Shown: positions 34,932 through 35,904 of the stretch, piece after piece
Layout: every line of letters begins with the position of its first letter
Position numbering within the stretch: position 1 is the stretch's first letter
DNA from: CAZONU01 sp965370045
GTDB lineage: Bacteria; Planctomycetota; SZUA-567; JAKLDR01
Direction: 5' to 3'
Length of the DNA: 35,904 nt
NCBI GenBank assembly: GCA_965370045.1
Contig: CBDUSI010000039.1
Span: 1-35,904, forward strand
Program-made: the position numbers and the translations under genes
Notes under the pieces: generated by a model
The model's database searches: none
Told to the model about the DNA's origin: nothing
Seen by the model: the letters and a program-made list of their open reading frames with translations, nothing else

Positions 34932-35904
34932 CTATTTCTTCCCGGCGGGCGCGGCCGCCGGCTTCTTCTTCTGCCCCGCCAACCACTTGATCGCCGTCGG
35001 CACGTCCCAGGTGTGGCCGCCCTTGAAGACCGTCACGCGCACCGGCCCGGCCGTGCGCCGAAAGAGAACCTCGTGCTTGCGGCCCGCCTCCTTGACCGTC
35101 TCCTTGGCCAGCTCCGGGGGGACCTTCCCGCGCATGCCCTTGATCTGCGCTTCCGTGAGCTTCCGGTCCTTGTGGCCGTTGACCTCCGCCAGCACGTTGA
35201 AGGCCCGCAGCGAGTGGTTGGCCGGCACGATGCCGTCCTTGAGTCCGGCGTTGAGGTCCACCGCCATGCCTCGGGCGGCGGCCAGGAAGAATATCGGCGA
35301 GCGCTTGTGGTACTCGGCGTCGACCGCCTTGGAGGCTCCCGGGGCTCCCCCGCAGCACTTCTCCACGTCCTTGCCGTAGTCACCGCGCTGCTTGCGCCAG
35401 ACGATCAGGTCGGAAATCCCGCACCAGGCCGAGACCCCCGCCCAGAGCTTGGGCGCGCGCCCGGCCATGACCATGGCCATGTGCCCGCCGCCGGAATGCC
35501 CCATGAGATAGATCCGCTTCTCGTCAACCGGCACCAGCTTCCTGGCGTGCGCCACCGCGTCGAGGACGTCCTGCACGGCCAGCTCGGAAGCGCAGGCCTC
35601 CGGGCGCTTGTTGGGCCCACGGTACTGCGGCCCGATGGCCGCCCAGCCGCGCTTCGAGCACTCGGCCAGCGCGGGCGCAGTGATGCCGCGGTTGCGCGAC
35701 CAGGTGTGCAGGTGAACCAGCAGGGGGACCTTTCCGCCCTGGCGCTTGATCTCCGCGTCCGGCGGGCGGTAGAAGATGACCGGCTGCTCCGCCCCGTCCT
35801 TGCTGCTCTTGACCGTGAACGTCGTCGTGCGCGCGCGGCCGGGGTTCGTGTTCTGCGCGCCGCGAGCAACCGCCGCCCCCGCGCACGCCACAAGCGCCCC
35901 AACC
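34932..35904 (-). CDS. Secreted alpha/beta hydrolase (partial, open at right edge)
   Basis: The minus-strand frame continues past a GTG at 35891 to the edge, and residues before it (GALVACAGAAVARGAQ) look like the end of a signal peptide, so the true start is outside. The mature domain is an alpha/beta hydrolase of the dienelactone-hydrolase/prolyl-oligopeptidase type: VPLLVHLHTWSRN (oxyanion strand), LMGHSGGGHMAMVMAG with the nucleophile Ser, an acid near LKDGIVPANHSL and final His in KGGHTWDVP. An exported esterase or peptidase is likely, consistent with polysaccharide or peptide use; the substrate is unknown. The Lys/Ala/Pro-rich C-terminus appears disordered. Confidence 0.85.
   Translation of the reverse strand, partial: VGALVACAGAAVARGAQNTNPGRARTTTFTVKSSKDGAEQPVIFYRPPDAEIKRQGGKVPLLVHLHTWSRNRGITAPALAECSKRGWAAIGPQYRGPNKRPEACASELAVQDVLDAVAHARKLVPVDEKRIYLMGHSGGGHMAMVMAGRAPKLWAGVSAWCGISDLIVWRKQRGDYGKDVEKCCGGAPGASKAVDAEYHKRSPIFFLAAARGMAVDLNAGLKDGIVPANHSLRAFNVLAEVNGHKDRKLTEAQIKGMRGKVPPELAKETVKEAGRKHEVLFRRTAGPVRVTVFKGGHTWDVPTAIKWLAGQKKKPAAAPAGKK

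Overview
The window is high-GC bacterial DNA, almost fully coding, with short gaps and many start/stop overlaps. No gene here fixes the taxonomy. A formylglycine-type sulfatase beside an IclR regulator, a large lipoprotein resembling polysaccharide-degradation proteins, two Gfo/Idh/MocA oxidoreductases, an ExbD-like lipoprotein and a very large Hanks-type kinase with a DLG motif together suggest an uncultured member of Planctomycetota/PVC or an allied candidate phylum. This is inference. Recognisable promoters use TTGAC(A/T) with a -10 box of TAGAAT, GATAAT or TATAAC. Several genes have weak or no Shine-Dalgarno sequence.

Layout. 1-2857 (minus): a partial large lipoprotein and a small lipoprotein in one operon. 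3025-5347 (plus): IclR regulator and sulfatase, divergent from the lipoproteins across a gap with two good promoters and operator-like repeats. 5478-5554 (minus): tRNA-Val(CAC) with promoter and terminator. 5678-8287 (plus): RNase Z-like hydrolase, a 39-codon ORF resembling the start of a trimethylamine methyltransferase, a DUF4197 lipoprotein and an unknown protein. 8300-9331 (minus): oxidoreductase. 9597-10103 (plus): zinc-ribbon protein. 10198-12482 (minus): secreted PpiC-type foldase coupled to a second oxidoreductase. 12610-14202 (plus): gamma-glutamyltransferase.

14320-23037 (plus) is the most striking region: purF, glmS, a membrane protein, carA, an ExbD-like lipoprotein, pyrG and the N-terminal half of carB, spaced from -4 to +2 nt. 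Four of the seven are glutamine amidotransferases and a fifth (CarB) is the partner of one of them, so the operon gathers much of the cell's glutamine-amide use for purine, pyrimidine and amino-sugar synthesis. purF has no ATG, GTG or TTG before its catalytic cysteine, and carB stops exactly where the first synthetase half should end.

23034-28680 is a signalling locus: a REC-HATPase protein (minus) shares a 300-nt control region with a receptor-like Ser/Thr kinase (plus) whose extracytoplasmic part carries a DNRLRE-like domain and a Kelch-like propeller; its N-terminal segment is in another frame. 28752-34921 (plus) is a run of PHP phosphoesterase, two envelope proteins, a corrinoid protein, an RluD-type pseudouridine synthase, an N-acyl-D-amino-acid deacylase and a C26 gamma-glutamyl hydrolase. 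A secreted alpha/beta hydrolase (minus) runs off the right edge.
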